Below, one piece after another: positions 1-8,469 of a DNA stretch of 64,000 bases. The stretch is from the NCBI RefSeq assembly GCF_001937195.1, contig NZ_MSDO01000001.1, forward strand, positions 124,001 through 188,000, read 5' to 3'. The stretch comes from Salinicola socius. Lineage in GTDB: Bacteria; Pseudomonadota; Gammaproteobacteria; Pseudomonadales; Halomonadaceae. The translations under genes and the position numbers were made by a program. The notes under the pieces are model-generated. The model had not been told where the DNA came from and searched no databases. It saw only the letters and a list, made by a program, of their open reading frames with translations. The first letter of the stretch is position 1; every line of letters starts with the position of its first letter.

Positions 1-129
1 GCAACCGACGCCTGCCTCCGCCTGGATCGAGACGCGGTGGCCTCGTCCCACCAGTTCACGCACGCCGCCCGGTGTCAGGGCGACGCGATACTCATGGTTC
101 TTGATTTCCTTGGGGACGCCGATATGCAT
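1..129 (-). CDS. ald: Alanine dehydrogenase, N-terminal part (cut by window edge)
   Basis: Only the first 43 codons lie in the window. They read [20 protein letters not shown] and then a [11 protein letters not shown]-type segment. This is the start of the alanine dehydrogenase / transhydrogenase-alpha family, including the conserved KE-K-E-RVA-TP pattern that holds the pyruvate-binding Arg and Lys. The enzyme interconverts L-alanine and pyruvate plus ammonia with NAD. The ATG at 129 follows a GAGGAAACCACC ribosome site. The 200 bases upstream are AT-rich with no other gene and should hold the promoter; a GGACA-A-TGTCC palindrome lies at 199-209. Pyridine nucleotide transhydrogenase alpha is the alternative, but the opening [13 protein letters not shown] favours Ald. 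Confidence 0.85.
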   Translation of the reverse strand, partial: MHIGVPKEIKNHEYRVALTPGGVRELVGRGHRVSIQAEAGVGC

Positions 130-332
130 GGTGGTTTCCTCGATCGCTGGTTGTCATTGAAGGATCGAGCGAATTACAGCACACCAGCAATAAAGGCGGG
201 ACAATGTCCGAGAAAACACGAACAAGACCTGAATTTTAGGATTTACGTGAAGAAAAATTCTGATTTAACGTGATATACAGGATTATTTTCCAGGCAAGTG
301 CGACAGCACTCCCCGCTTAGGGCTACGACACG

Positions 333-767
333 CTAGCGGGATGCCACCGCATTACCGTAAACCTCGACGAACCGAGGCGGCATGCGTTTTGGCCGCCCGC
401 TGGAGAGCTCGATGCAGGCGAAACGTGTCTGCGCCCGAAGCAGCGTGCGCGAGGTTTCGACATTGCACAGCTGGAACCGACGCTCCAGCGTCAGGCGGCC
501 GTCGCAGACGACGATCCAGGTGGCAAGCTGAAGCGGCTCGCCTTCGAAGGCGGGCGCCAGATAATCGAGCTCGTGGCGATGGACGACCATGCCACGATCG
601 AGCGCGCGGTAGTCCTCCAGACTCAAACCGAGATGCCGGGAATGCGTCCAGCTGGCGCGCTCGACCCAGCGCAGGTATTCGGCGTTGTTGACGTGCCCGT
701 AGTGATCGATGCTCGAAGCTTCGACCTGAATGTCGATCACGAAAGGGCTGGGCAGATCCCACGTCAT
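333..767 (-). CDS. Acyl-CoA thioesterase, hotdog fold (4HBT/YbgC-like)
   Basis: A 144-residue hotdog-fold protein. It starts MTWDLPSPFVIDIQVEASSI and then has the family signature DHYGHVNNAEYLRWVERA at about residues 25-42. In 4-hydroxybenzoyl-CoA-thioesterase-like enzymes the Asp/His of this loop sits in the active site. A second family feature, the GMVVHRHELDYLAPAFEGE strand, follows at about 58-76. The frame is open further upstream, but the ATG at 767 has a perfect TCAGGAGG site seven bases before it, so the shorter start is chosen. It is the last gene of a likely co-transcribed set after rlmI and a DUF2007 gene. The acyl-CoA substrate cannot be told from the sequence. Confidence 0.8.
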   Translation of the reverse strand: MTWDLPSPFVIDIQVEASSIDHYGHVNNAEYLRWVERASWTHSRHLGLSLEDYRALDRGMVVHRHELDYLAPAFEGEPLQLATWIVVCDGRLTLERRFQLCNVETSRTLLRAQTRFACIELSSGRPKRMPPRFVEVYGNAVASR

Positions 768-804
768 ATCGGCCTCCTGAGCAGCGTCGTTCAACAACGT
801 AAAG

Positions 805-1143
805 TCAGATCGATGCGAATTCTGCCGGACGCTCACGACCACACTGCCAGCAGCGATCGAAAACGCCCTCGAGTTGCTCCGCGCAGCCCGGGCAGCGCCA
901 GCCGGGCGCGACCACGGCGGGCCCATCGAGCGCTTCCCGAACCAGCTCGCTGGCCGGCGCTTCGATCTCGGCATCGACCCAGACTTCCGCCTCGCATTGA
1001 TCCGGGGGCAGCTCCCCCGCCCCGCCGGCCAGGGTCAGATTACGCAACGTGACCGACAAGCCAGCGTTCTCGATCACGTTACGAACATGACTGACCAACA
1101 AGACATTGGGATGACGAAAAACGCAAACCTGAACGGCGGCCAT
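805..1143 (-). CDS. DUF2007-type protein with C-terminal zinc ribbon
   Basis: A 112-residue protein. The N-terminal 65 residues (MAAVQVCVFRHPNVLLVSHV...) match the DUF2007 fold, often called a putative signal-transducing protein, in which a short alpha/beta domain resembles PII or ACT domains. The end carries CPGC and CWQCG pairs (about residues 84-100), four cysteines spaced like a zinc ribbon. The gene lies 27 bases after rlmI and 37 before the thioesterase on the same strand, so the three are probably one transcript. Biochemical function is unknown. The ribosome site is weak, which suggests translation coupled to rlmI. Confidence 0.7.
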   Translation of the reverse strand: MAAVQVCVFRHPNVLLVSHVRNVIENAGLSVTLRNLTLAGGAGELPPDQCEAEVWVDAEIEAPASELVREALDGPAVVAPGWRCPGCAEQLEGVFDRCWQCGRERPAEFASI

Positions 1144-1170
1144 GTCAGCGGTACCGCTCCATCGTGCCGA

Positions 1171-2373
1171 TCAATTGTGGAAGACCCGCACGCCGAGCGC
1201 TTTCAGATAGGCCGTTTCCGGAATGGCCGGATGGATCGGGTGATCGCCGGATTGGCCGCCTCGATAGAGAATCTGGCCATGGCGATCCTGGTGACGAACC
1301 GCACCGCGCACGCACTCGACCAGCCGCTCTTCATAGAGATGCATGGAACAGGAGGCCGACATCAACAGGCCATCGCGGCTCAGCAGGCGCATCGCCTCGC
1401 GGTTGAGACGCGCGTAGGCGCGTTCGCCATTGGCAAGATCCTTGCGCTTCTTGATGAACGCCGGCGGATCGAGTATCACCACATCGAAACGCTCACCCTC
1501 GGCACGCAGCGCCGTCATGGCTTCGAAGACGTCGCCATGGCCGACAGCGACCTGCTCGTGAACGCCGTTGAGTGCGGCATTCTCGGCCACCCGATCGAGT
1601 GCCACCTCGGAGGCATCGACGCACAGTACTTCACTGGCGCCGTGTGCCGCCGCCTGTACGCCCCAACCACCCACGTAGCTGAACAGATCCAGTACGCGTT
1701 TGCCGGCGACCAGACCATTGAGCCAGGCGCGATTGGCGCGGTGGTCGTAGAACCAGCCCGTCTTCTGACCATCCAGCACCGGGGCCACGAATCGCACGCC
1801 GTTCTCTTCCAGCAGCACCTCGTCCGGCAGCTCACCGTGAACCACTGCGACTTCGGACTCGAGTTTTTCCAGACGACGGCCGCTGGAATCGTTCTTGAAC
1901 ACGATCGCCCGGGGCGACAGCACCTTGTCCAATGCCGAGATCACCTCGTCGCGCACCATCTCCATGCCGAGCGTATTGAGCTGAACCACGAGCACGTCAT
2001 CGAACCGATCGATGATCAGTCCTGGCAGCAGGTCACCCTCGCCATGAATCAACCGGTAGAACGGCTTGGCGAATAGGCGGTTGCGCAGTGCCAGCGCCTG
2101 ATTGAAACGATGCACCAGCAGCGAACGGTCCAGCCGGACAGCGGCATCGCGTGACACGACACGGGCACAGATCAGCGAGTTCGGATTGACGTAAGCGACG
2201 CCCAGCGCCTTGCCGTTGGCGGCTTCGATGATCACCTGCGCGCCCGGCTCGAGCCCCTTGAGCGGTGTCGCCTGGATATCGATCTCGTTGGAGTAGAGCC
2301 ACAGGTGGCCCGCCTTCAGACGCCGATCGGCGTTCTTCTTGAGACGCAGGGTCTGGGTCACGGTTGACTCCAT
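1171..2373 (-). CDS. rlmI: 23S rRNA (cytosine-5) methyltransferase RlmI
   Basis: A 400-residue protein with the RlmI layout: an N-terminal PUA domain (about residues 5-80, containing RRLKAGHLWLYSNEI), a central EEHEE-like linker, and a C-terminal Rossmann methyltransferase domain. In that domain are VLDLFSYVGGWGVQAA (SAM loop), the acidic strand end VLCVDAS, and motif IV VVILDPPAFIKKRKD. The CSMH segment near residue 350 fits the catalytic cysteine of m5C methyltransferases. In E. coli RlmI makes m5C1962 of 23S rRNA. The frame extends 85 codons upstream, but family alignment begins at MESTVTQTLRLKKNADRRLK, and the ATG at 2373 has a GGAG upstream. Confidence 0.9.
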   Translation of the reverse strand: MESTVTQTLRLKKNADRRLKAGHLWLYSNEIDIQATPLKGLEPGAQVIIEAANGKALGVAYVNPNSLICARVVSRDAAVRLDRSLLVHRFNQALALRNRLFAKPFYRLIHGEGDLLPGLIIDRFDDVLVVQLNTLGMEMVRDEVISALDKVLSPRAIVFKNDSSGRRLEKLESEVAVVHGELPDEVLLEENGVRFVAPVLDGQKTGWFYDHRANRAWLNGLVAGKRVLDLFSYVGGWGVQAAAHGASEVLCVDASEVALDRVAENAALNGVHEQVAVGHGDVFEAMTALRAEGERFDVVILDPPAFIKKRKDLANGERAYARLNREAMRLLSRDGLLMSASCSMHLYEERLVECVRGAVRHQDRHGQILYRGGQSGDHPIHPAIPETAYLKALGVRVFHN

Positions 2374-2546
2374 GTGCAGGGCTCCATCGGCAGGGGACAT
2401 CGGGAAAAAGAAGTTGGAAAAAACGTTTCGAACGGGCATCGGTAAACAGCAATCCTGGCGCATTCTAACCCGCATGCGTCCGACACCAACCCGCAGAGGC
2501 AAAATCGAATGATTCTCGGGTCTGACTCGAGCCGGGCAAACCCGAC

Positions 2547-3362
2547 TCAGGTCTGGCAGATGGCGCAATATACCGTAGCGCGCTGACCAAGCACGATGTG
2601 GCGCAATTCCATACCGCAGTGGCGGCAAGGCTCGCCGGCACGACCGTAGACACTGAGCCGCTGGGCGAAGTACCCCGGCTCGCCGGTACCGCTGACGAAA
2701 TCTCGTAGCGTGGTCCCGCCCTGGGTAATTGCCGCCGCCAGCACCGCCTTGATCGTCTCGGCAAGACGCTCGAAGCGCGCCAGCGAGACCCGCCCCGCCG
2801 CCCGACGCGGATCGATGCCGGCCATGAACAGCGCTTCCGTGGCGTAGATATTGCCCACACCCACCACCACGATGTTGTCCATGATGAAGGTCTTTACCGC
2901 AGCCCGGCGCCCCCGGGAGAGCCGATAGAGTCGCCGACCGTCGAAATCCGGCGACAGCGGCTCCGGCCCCAGACGCGAGAGCCGGGTATCCGTTTCGGCA
3001 TCACCCTTCAGCCAATCGACGAAACCGAAACGACGCGGATCGTGATAGCGCAGGATATTGCCGCCCTCGAAGACGACATCGACATGGTCGTGCTTCTTTG
3101 GCGAATCCCCCAGGCGGGCAACGCGAAGACTGCCGGACATTCCCAGATGCCACAGCAAGGTCCGATCCGCCAGCGGCAGCAACAGGTATTTCGCGCGACG
3201 GGCAAGCTCGCCGAATCGCTCGCCGATCAGCGCCGACTCCAGATCGCTCGGGACCGGTACGCGCAGACTGCGTTGGCGCACGACGACCTCGACGATCTCT
3301 CGCCCCTCGACGTAAGGCGCGATACCGCGGCGAGTTGTCTCGACTTCGGGAAGTTCCGGCAT
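2547..3362 (-). CDS. mutM: Formamidopyrimidine-DNA glycosylase (Fpg/MutM)
   Basis: A 271-residue base-excision repair enzyme that removes 8-oxoguanine and ring-opened purines and then cleaves the strand. The protein begins with the invariant [12 protein letters not shown]. Pro2 after Met removal is the Schiff-base nucleophile and Glu3 is catalytic. The helix-two-turn-helix segment contains [15 protein letters not shown]. It ends with the zinc finger CRHCGMEL...VYCAICQT (C-x2-C, C-x2-C), whose loop Arg contacts DNA. Length equals the family norm. The order rpmB-rpmG-mutM on one strand is common in gammaproteobacteria. Directly upstream lie a tandem 15-bp repeat and a terminator hairpin, so mutM may be partly insulated from rpmG. 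Confidence 0.96.
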   Translation of the reverse strand: MPELPEVETTRRGIAPYVEGREIVEVVVRQRSLRVPVPSDLESALIGERFGELARRAKYLLLPLADRTLLWHLGMSGSLRVARLGDSPKKHDHVDVVFEGGNILRYHDPRRFGFVDWLKGDAETDTRLSRLGPEPLSPDFDGRRLYRLSRGRRAAVKTFIMDNIVVVGVGNIYATEALFMAGIDPRRAAGRVSLARFERLAETIKAVLAAAITQGGTTLRDFVSGTGEPGYFAQRLSVYGRAGEPCRHCGMELRHIVLGQRATVYCAICQT

Positions 3363-3385
3363 GCGTCAGGTTCTCGCGACTCTTT

Positions 3386-3457
3386 CATCACACACGAATT
3401 CATCACAAACGAATTCACCACAAACGAATTCACCACAAACGAATTCACCACAAACGA
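3386..3457. repeat. Tandem array of a 15-bp unit upstream of mutM
   Basis: Four complete copies and one 12-base partial copy of CACCACAAACGAATT occur head to tail (3386, 3401, 3416, 3431, 3446). The first two copies differ by one or two bases (CATCAC...). The array sits between the mutM start and the rpmG terminator, where the mutM leader should be. No coding role is likely. It could expand or contract by slippage. Confidence 0.9.
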
Positions 3458-3484
3458 GAAAACCCGGTCGAGGACCGGGTTTTC
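3458..3484 (-). terminator. Rho-independent terminator after rpmG
   Basis: A 12-bp perfect stem, GAAAACCCGGTC / GACCGGGTTTTC, with a GAG loop. Read on the minus strand it ends in a short T-run. It lies 49 bases beyond the rpmG stop and is symmetrical enough to act in both directions. Confidence 0.8.
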
Positions 3485-3532
3485 CGTACTGTCACTCCAG
3501 CGCTGGCATTGCAGCACCGGTGGAAAGCTAGA

Positions 3533-3688
3533 TCACTTGATCTTGGCTTCCTTGTAGATGACGTGCTTGCGAACGACCGGATCGTACTTCTTGAATTCCA
3601 GCTTGTCCGGGGTGTTACGCTTGTTCTTTGCAGTGGTGTAGAAGTGGCCGGTACCGGCACTGGACACCAACTTGATCTTGTCACGCAT
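3533..3688 (-). CDS. rpmG: 50S ribosomal protein L33
   Basis: A 51-residue basic protein, beginning [19 protein letters not shown] and ending [10 protein letters not shown], identical in layout to bacterial L33. It binds 23S rRNA near the E site of the large subunit. There are no cysteines, so this is the zinc-independent (C-minus) form. The start at 3688 has an AAGGAGTC ribosome site. It lies 11 bases after rpmB and shares its transcript. A stem-loop terminator follows. Confidence 0.97.
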   Translation of the reverse strand: MRDKIKLVSSAGTGHFYTTAKNKRNTPDKLEFKKYDPVVRKHVIYKEAKIK

Positions 3689-3699
3689 GTCTCGACTCC

Positions 3700-3936
3700 T
3701 TAAAGGCTAGCGCCGCGCTTGCGAATGTCGCTGAGCACCGCTTCGATGCCCTTCTTGTCGATGATGCGCATGCCTTTGGAAGACAGACGCAGCTTGACGA
3801 AACGCTTCTCGGATTCGACCCAGAAACGATGCGTGTGCAGGTTCGGGACGAAACGACGACGTGTCTTGCGCTGTGAGTGCGAGACGTTATTACCAGTCAC
3901 CGGACGCTTACCGGTAACCTGACAAACTTGGGACAT
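3700..3936 (-). CDS. rpmB: 50S ribosomal protein L28
   Basis: A 78-residue protein, beginning [20 protein letters not shown] and ending [10 protein letters not shown]. It has the L28 signature: the early VTGKRP and GNNVSHS motifs and the basic RRFVPNLH segment. It is part of the large ribosomal subunit. Length equals that of the E. coli protein. It is the first gene of rpmB-rpmG; a sigma70-like promoter is proposed about 190 bases upstream. Confidence 0.97.
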   Translation of the reverse strand: MSQVCQVTGKRPVTGNNVSHSQRKTRRRFVPNLHTHRFWVESEKRFVKLRLSSKGMRIIDKKGIEAVLSDIRKRGASL

Positions 3937-4451
3937 GGAAGCCTCCGACCACTGGCGGGTTGGGTTGTTCGGTTTATCTCGGGCACTCGGTTCGGGACGC
4001 GCCCATCCATTTCGGATCCATCACGGAAATGGCTGGCATTCATTTGCCCTACTGGCTTGAGTCGATGCCTTGATTCACTGAATTCAGTGCGTTGACTCAA
4101 AGGTACCCCGATTCAAAGGGCGTACTTTATACCAGAGCCCCCCATTCTTCGCAACAAGCAACGGCAAGTCACACCGCGCGAGCAAAGCGTCGACCCGCGT
4201 GATCGACAGGCCATCTGAGGGGAGCCACCCGAGATCATGGCGCGGTATGTTACCCGAATCCGGCGCGAGTTCCCATCCGAATCTCGAATCGGTTTTCGTT
4301 CCACGACTCGCCTCTCGCTGAAGGTTTCCTGCTGCAGTCTTCTACCCTCTATGGTCATCAGCCATCTATATGTCCATGACCAGCAGCCTCAGGGCTTTTG
4401 TCGCCAAAATCCCTGCAGCCAACAGTTCCTAAAGCCAACAGTCCCTGCCCG
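3937..4451. other. Intergenic region between rpmB and radC
   Basis: About 515 bases without a convincing gene. Open frames here lack family resemblance and ribosome sites. The part next to rpmB should be its leader and promoter (see 4127-4154). The part next to radC has a short direct repeat, AGCCAACAGT, at about 4417 and 4435. Nothing else is recognised. Confidence 0.6.
4127..4154 (-). promoter_or_regulatory. Probable sigma70 promoter of rpmB-rpmG
   Basis: On the minus strand TTGCGA (4149-4154) is followed after 16 bases by TATAAA (4127-4132). The leader to rpmB would be about 185 bases. This is inference from hexamer match only. Confidence 0.5.
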
Positions 4452-5126
4452 CTATAACCAACCTCGCTCGGCGAACGAGATCACCTCGCCATCGCCGATC
4501 ACGAAGTGGTCCAGCACGCGAATGTCGAAAAGCGCCAGCGCCTCGCGCAGGCGCTCGGTGATTCGCCGGTCCGCATCGCTGGGCTCGGCCACTCCGGAGG
4601 GATGGTTATGAGCGAAGATCACCGCGCCGGCGTTGCGCGCCAGCGCACGCCGGGCGACTTCCCGAGGATAGACCGAGGCGCTGTCGAGCGTGCCTTCGGA
4701 CAGGATCTCGAAGCGGATCACGCGATGCTGGGTGTCCAGGAACAGCGCCGCGAACGCCTCGTGGTCGAGATGGCGCAGTTGGGCGCTCAGGAACCGACGG
4801 ACCAATGTCGGAGAGGTCAATGCCGCGTCACGTTCAAGCAGGCTGCCCAGATGACGACGCGACAACTCGAGCGTCGCCTGAAGCTGCACGAACTTTGCCT
4901 CGCCGAGGCCATGTTCGGCACAGAATCGCTGACGATCCGCCTCCAGCAGTTGGCGTAGCCCGCCGAAGCTGCTCAGCAGATCGCGGGCCAGATCCACCGC
5001 CGAGCGCCCCTTGACGCCGACGCGCAGAAAGATCGCCAGCAGTTCGGCATCGGACAGTGCCGCGGCCCCCAGCGTCAACAGCTTCTCCCGCGGCCGCTCC
5101 CCCTCCGGCCAATCGCGTATTGCCAT
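4452..5126 (-). CDS. radC: RadC family JAB/MPN-domain protein
   Basis: A 224-residue protein: N-terminal UPF0758 helix-hairpin-helix-like part ([17 protein letters not shown], then [17 protein letters not shown]) and a C-terminal JAMM domain. The domain has the metal site [14 protein letters not shown] (His-x-His-x10-Asp, about residues 173-186) preceded by the conserved Glu region of [10 protein letters not shown]. Its function is still debated; a role in DNA repair was later questioned and a metallo-hydrolase role is assumed from the JAMM motif. The frame opens 30 codons earlier, but the ATG at 5126 has a strong GGGAGGGGC site and aligns with the family start. Divergent from coaBC in many gammaproteobacteria; here next to rpmB. 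Confidence 0.92.
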   Translation of the reverse strand: MAIRDWPEGERPREKLLTLGAAALSDAELLAIFLRVGVKGRSAVDLARDLLSSFGGLRQLLEADRQRFCAEHGLGEAKFVQLQATLELSRRHLGSLLERDAALTSPTLVRRFLSAQLRHLDHEAFAALFLDTQHRVIRFEILSEGTLDSASVYPREVARRALARNAGAVIFAHNHPSGVAEPSDADRRITERLREALALFDIRVLDHFVIGDGEVISFAERGWL

Positions 5127-5299
5127 GCCCCTCCCGTTCATCTGCCGTGAGTTGTCGAGCCATTCATTCAGGACATCGGCCACTTCGGTCAAAACCTGTG
5201 ATCGATTCTCCGGCATGGTGCATTTCTACCCCCAAAGTCGAATCGCCAATTTCTGCCAATTAACTACCATACTAGTCAGACAAGAACGCTGGAGCCCTT

Positions 5300-6004
5300 G
5301 TGACCACAACGACCCTGCATGACCTCTGGAATCTCTCGGATGCCGGCCATGTCCGCCAGCGTCTCTACGAGGTACTGCGTCACGCCATCATTCGGCTGGT
5401 GCTCTCGCCAGGGCAGGCGCTCTCCGAGAAAGAGATTGCCGACACCTTCGATGTCAGCCGCCAGCCGGTCCGCGAAGCCTTCATCCGGCTCTCCGAAGCC
5501 GGCCTGGTCGAAGTCCGCCCCCAGCGCGGCACCTTCGTGGTCAAGATTTCGCCCCAGGCGGTCTACAGCGCGCGTTTCGTCCGCGAGGCGATCGAGGTGG
5601 CGGTGGCCAAATCCGCGGCGGAGAACGGGTTGTCATCGCGCGGACTGGACGATCTGTCCGAGCTGGTCGAACGCCAGCGCAGAACGATCGACGGCGGCGA
5701 CTATGACCGTTTCTACGTGCTGGACGAGGAGTTTCACCAGACCCTGTCTCGGGAAGCCGGCCATGAATCGGCCTGGCGCTTCACCGAAGAGGTCAAGGCG
5801 CACTTCGATCGCGTGCGCTACATCAGCGTGCCCGATGGCACGCCGCTGGAGACGCTGGTCGACCAGCACGCCCGTATCGTCGAAGCGATCAAGAATCGCG
5901 ACCCGGATGCCGCCGAGCGTGCCGTGCAGGCCCACCTGCGCGAACTGCTCAACTCGCTGCCGCGCCTGATCGAACGTTTCCCCGAGCTTTTCGCCAACCA
6001 CTGA
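5300..6004 (+). CDS. GntR-family (FadR subfamily, FCD domain) regulator of the sugar-acid operon
   Basis: A 234-residue regulator starting from GTG, with GGAG upstream. An N-terminal winged helix covers about residues 17-78: [20 protein letters not shown] is the helix-turn-helix, then the wing [11 protein letters not shown]-terminal FCD helical domain covers about 85-225, with the metal-site pattern Asp ([11 protein letters not shown]), His (DQHARIVEA) and His (AVQAHLREL). FCD regulators of this class bind hexonates or their derivatives and usually repress the adjacent operon. It lies 29 bases before manD and probably shares its transcript, so it would be autoregulated. The operator cannot be fixed; the region 5260-5285 just upstream is the natural place to look. 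Confidence 0.9.
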   Translation: MTTTTLHDLWNLSDAGHVRQRLYEVLRHAIIRLVLSPGQALSEKEIADTFDVSRQPVREAFIRLSEAGLVEVRPQRGTFVVKISPQAVYSARFVREAIEVAVAKSAAENGLSSRGLDDLSELVERQRRTIDGGDYDRFYVLDEEFHQTLSREAGHESAWRFTEEVKAHFDRVRYISVPDGTPLETLVDQHARIVEAIKNRDPDAAERAVQAHLRELLNSLPRLIERFPELFANH

Positions 6005-6033
6005 AGCTGCCCTTCTACCTAGCCGGAGAGTCC

Positions 6034-7245
6034 ATGAAAATTATCGACGCCCGCGTCATCGTCACCAGCCCCGGACGCAATTTCGTCACTCTCAAGCTGA
6101 TGACCGAATCCGGTATTTACGGAATCGGCGATGCCACGCTAAACGGGCGGGAGATGGCGGTCGCGGCCTATCTCGAAGAGCATGTCGTGCCGGCGTTGAT
6201 CGGTCGCGATGCCAGCCGTATCGAGGACACCTGGCAGTATCTCTATCGTGGCGCCTACTGGCGTCGCGGTCCGGTCACCATGAGCGCGATCGGCGCGGTC
6301 GACATGGCGCTTTGGGACATCAAGGCCAAGGCCGCCAACATGCCGCTCTATCAGCTCCTGGGCGGCAAGAGCCGGGAGCGGGTGATGACCTACGCCCACT
6401 GCACCGGCAAGGATATCGACAGCTGTCTGGAAGAGGTCGCTCGTCACGTCGAGCTCGGCTACAAGGCGGTGCGGGTGCAGGCCGGCGTGCCGGGCATCAA
6501 GACCATCTACGGCGTCGCCAAGCGTGAGGGCGAGCGCTACGAGCCGGCCGATGCCGAACTTCCCGCCGAACACGTCTGGAGTACCGAGAAGTATCTCAAC
6601 CACGTGCCCCAGCTGTTCGCCGCCGTGCGCGAGCGTTTCGGCCATGACCTGCACCTGCTGCATGACGTCCATCACCGGCTGACACCGATCGAGGCGGCAC
6701 GTCTCGGCAAGGCGGTCGAGCCTTACCACCTGTTCTGGCTCGAGGACTGCGTGCCGGCCGAGAATCAGGAGAGCCTGCGCCTGATCCGCGAACACACCAC
6801 CACGCCGCTGGCGATCGGCGAGGTGTTCAACTCGATCCACGACTGTCGAGAGATGATCCAGAACCAGTGGATCGACTACATCCGCACCCCGCTGACCCAC
6901 GGCGGCGGTATCACGCATCTGCGCCGGATCGCCGACCTCGCCTCGCTCTACCACGTGCGCACCGGCTTCCATGGGCCGACGGATCTGTCCCCGGTCTGTC
7001 TCGGTGCCGCGGTCCATTTCGATACCTGGGTGCCCAACTTCGGCATACAGGAACATATGCCCCACGACGCGCTGACCGACTCGGTCTTTCCTCACGATTA
7101 TCGATTCGAGGATGGCCATTTCCTGGTCGGCGAATCGCCGGGGCACGGCGTCGACATCGACGAGGAAGCCGCCGCCCGCTACCCGTTCAAGCGCGCCAGC
7201 CTGCCGGTCAACCGGCTCGAGGACGGCACGCTGTGGCACTGGTGA
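6034..7245 (+). CDS. manD: D-mannonate dehydratase, enolase superfamily (ManD/RspA)
   Basis: A 403-residue member of the mandelate-racemase/muconate-lactonizing group of the enolase superfamily. It dehydrates D-mannonate (some members D-gluconate) to 2-keto-3-deoxygluconate. Residues expected for ManD are present: Arg147 and Tyr159 (general base pair), Asp211, Glu237 and Glu263 as magnesium ligands, His213, His313 as acid, and Glu340. The start [20 protein letters not shown] is characteristic. It follows the GntR gene by 29 bases and precedes an RspB-type dehydrogenase, the rspAB order. Because UxuA is encoded in the same operon, this enzyme is probably a low-efficiency or side-substrate dehydratase (inference). 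Confidence 0.93.
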   Translation: MKIIDARVIVTSPGRNFVTLKLMTESGIYGIGDATLNGREMAVAAYLEEHVVPALIGRDASRIEDTWQYLYRGAYWRRGPVTMSAIGAVDMALWDIKAKAANMPLYQLLGGKSRERVMTYAHCTGKDIDSCLEEVARHVELGYKAVRVQAGVPGIKTIYGVAKREGERYEPADAELPAEHVWSTEKYLNHVPQLFAAVRERFGHDLHLLHDVHHRLTPIEAARLGKAVEPYHLFWLEDCVPAENQESLRLIREHTTTPLAIGEVFNSIHDCREMIQNQWIDYIRTPLTHGGGITHLRRIADLASLYHVRTGFHGPTDLSPVCLGAAVHFDTWVPNFGIQEHMPHDALTDSVFPHDYRFEDGHFLVGESPGHGVDIDEEAAARYPFKRASLPVNRLEDGTLWHW

Positions 7246-7347
7246 AGGTGGCACGGGCAAATGTGGGGCCGGCGCATGTAGCGCTGGCGAATGCGGGACC
7301 GGTCAGCCACCGATACGGCGATTGCGACACAGTCAGGAGAGTCATCG

Positions 7348-8370
7348 ATGCAAGCCTTTGAAGTCAGCGCCCCTCATGTATTTGCCGTCGGCGATCAGCC
7401 TGCACCGGCCGCAGCACCGGGTGAAGTCGTCGTCGACGTCGCGTTCGCCGGCATCTGCGGCTCGGACATGCACATCATTCATGGCGACAACGCCTTCGTG
7501 CAGTTTCCCCGCATAACAGGTCACGAGTTCGCCGGCGTGATCAGCGCGGTCGGCGAAGGTGTCGATGCCGCCCGCGTCGGCGAGCGCGTCTGCATCGATC
7601 CGGTGGTCAACTGCGGCCAGTGCTATCCGTGCCGTATCGGCCGGCCCAACGTCTGCAGCGCCATGCAGGTGATCGGCGTTCACAGAAACGGCGGTTTTGC
7701 CGAACGGGTCAACGTGCCGGCGGCCAACGCCCACCGAATTCCCGACGCGCTCGATCTGGATGCCGCCGCGCTGGTCGAGCCCTATTCGATCGCCGCCAAC
7801 GTCTTGTCGAGGATGGAGCCGCATCCGGGCGATCGCCTGCTGGTGATCGGTGCCGGCGTGATCGGCCTGACCGTGCTGCAGATGGCTCGCGCCCTCGGTA
7901 TCGAAGAGGTGATCGTCACCGACATCCTCGACGAACGGCTGACGACGGCACGTGAACTGGGCGCCAGCCAAGTGATCAACGGTCGCACGGACGATCTCGA
8001 GCAGGCCGTGCTGGCCGCCACCGACGGCGAGGGCATCCCGCTGATCGCCGATGCCGCCTGCATACCGGCGATGCTGCCGGCCATGCTGCGGATGGCCTGT
8101 CCCGCCGGTCGCATCGGCCTGCTCGGTTTCAGCCCCACGCCCAGCGACCTGATTCAGCTGGAAGTGATCAAGAAGGAGCTGACGCTGGTCGGCTCGCGTC
8201 TGAACAATCGCAAATTCCCGGAGGTGATCGCGCACATCGCCGCCGGTCGTCTCGACCCCAAGGCGCTGATCAGCCATCGCGTCGCGCTGACCGAGATGCC
8301 CGGTGCCATCGATCTGCTTGAGAACCACCCGGAACAGGCGCGCAAGGTGCTGGTGAAAATCTCGCCTTGA
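7348..8370 (+). CDS. rspB: Zinc-dependent alcohol dehydrogenase, RspB / L-gulonate 5-dehydrogenase-like
   Basis: A 340-residue medium-chain dehydrogenase. Catalytic zinc ligands are Cys37 (GICGSDMH), His59 and Glu60 (GHEFAGV). The structural zinc site is Cys89, 92, 95 and 103 (NCGQCYPCRIGRPNVC). The Rossmann NAD site is LVIGAGVIGL, at about residue 170. The frame is open 19 codons earlier, but the ATG at 7348 has CAGGAGAG upstream and matches the family start. Located between manD and a TRAP transporter. From the context, and from what I recall of Chromohalobacter, the likely reaction is oxidation of L-gulonate (or L-idonate) to D-fructuronate. Substrate is inferred, not seen. Confidence 0.85.
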   Translation: MQAFEVSAPHVFAVGDQPAPAAAPGEVVVDVAFAGICGSDMHIIHGDNAFVQFPRITGHEFAGVISAVGEGVDAARVGERVCIDPVVNCGQCYPCRIGRPNVCSAMQVIGVHRNGGFAERVNVPAANAHRIPDALDLDAAALVEPYSIAANVLSRMEPHPGDRLLVIGAGVIGLTVLQMARALGIEEVIVTDILDERLTTARELGASQVINGRTDDLEQAVLAATDGEGIPLIADAACIPAMLPAMLRMACPAGRIGLLGFSPTPSDLIQLEVIKKELTLVGSRLNNRKFPEVIAHIAAGRLDPKALISHRVALTEMPGAIDLLENHPEQARKVLVKISP

Positions 8371-8469
8371 ACGCCCTATCGAACCCGCTCTGAGGCCGGA
8401 AAAAGATCCGGAAGTGCGAGCTCGGACAACAACACCGACGCGTATCCCACGCGACAGGAGACTCACGCC

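Noticed and set aside
37-273. A 78-codon plus-strand frame at the window start
   Set aside because: Antisense to the ald start and its promoter region.
874-2076. A 400-codon plus-strand frame over rlmI
   Set aside because: Antisense shadow of rlmI and the DUF2007 gene; no ribosome site or family resemblance.
5230-5299. Operator for the GntR regulator near CCATACTAGTCAG
   Set aside because: No clear symmetrical element of the expected length was found; naming one would be guesswork.
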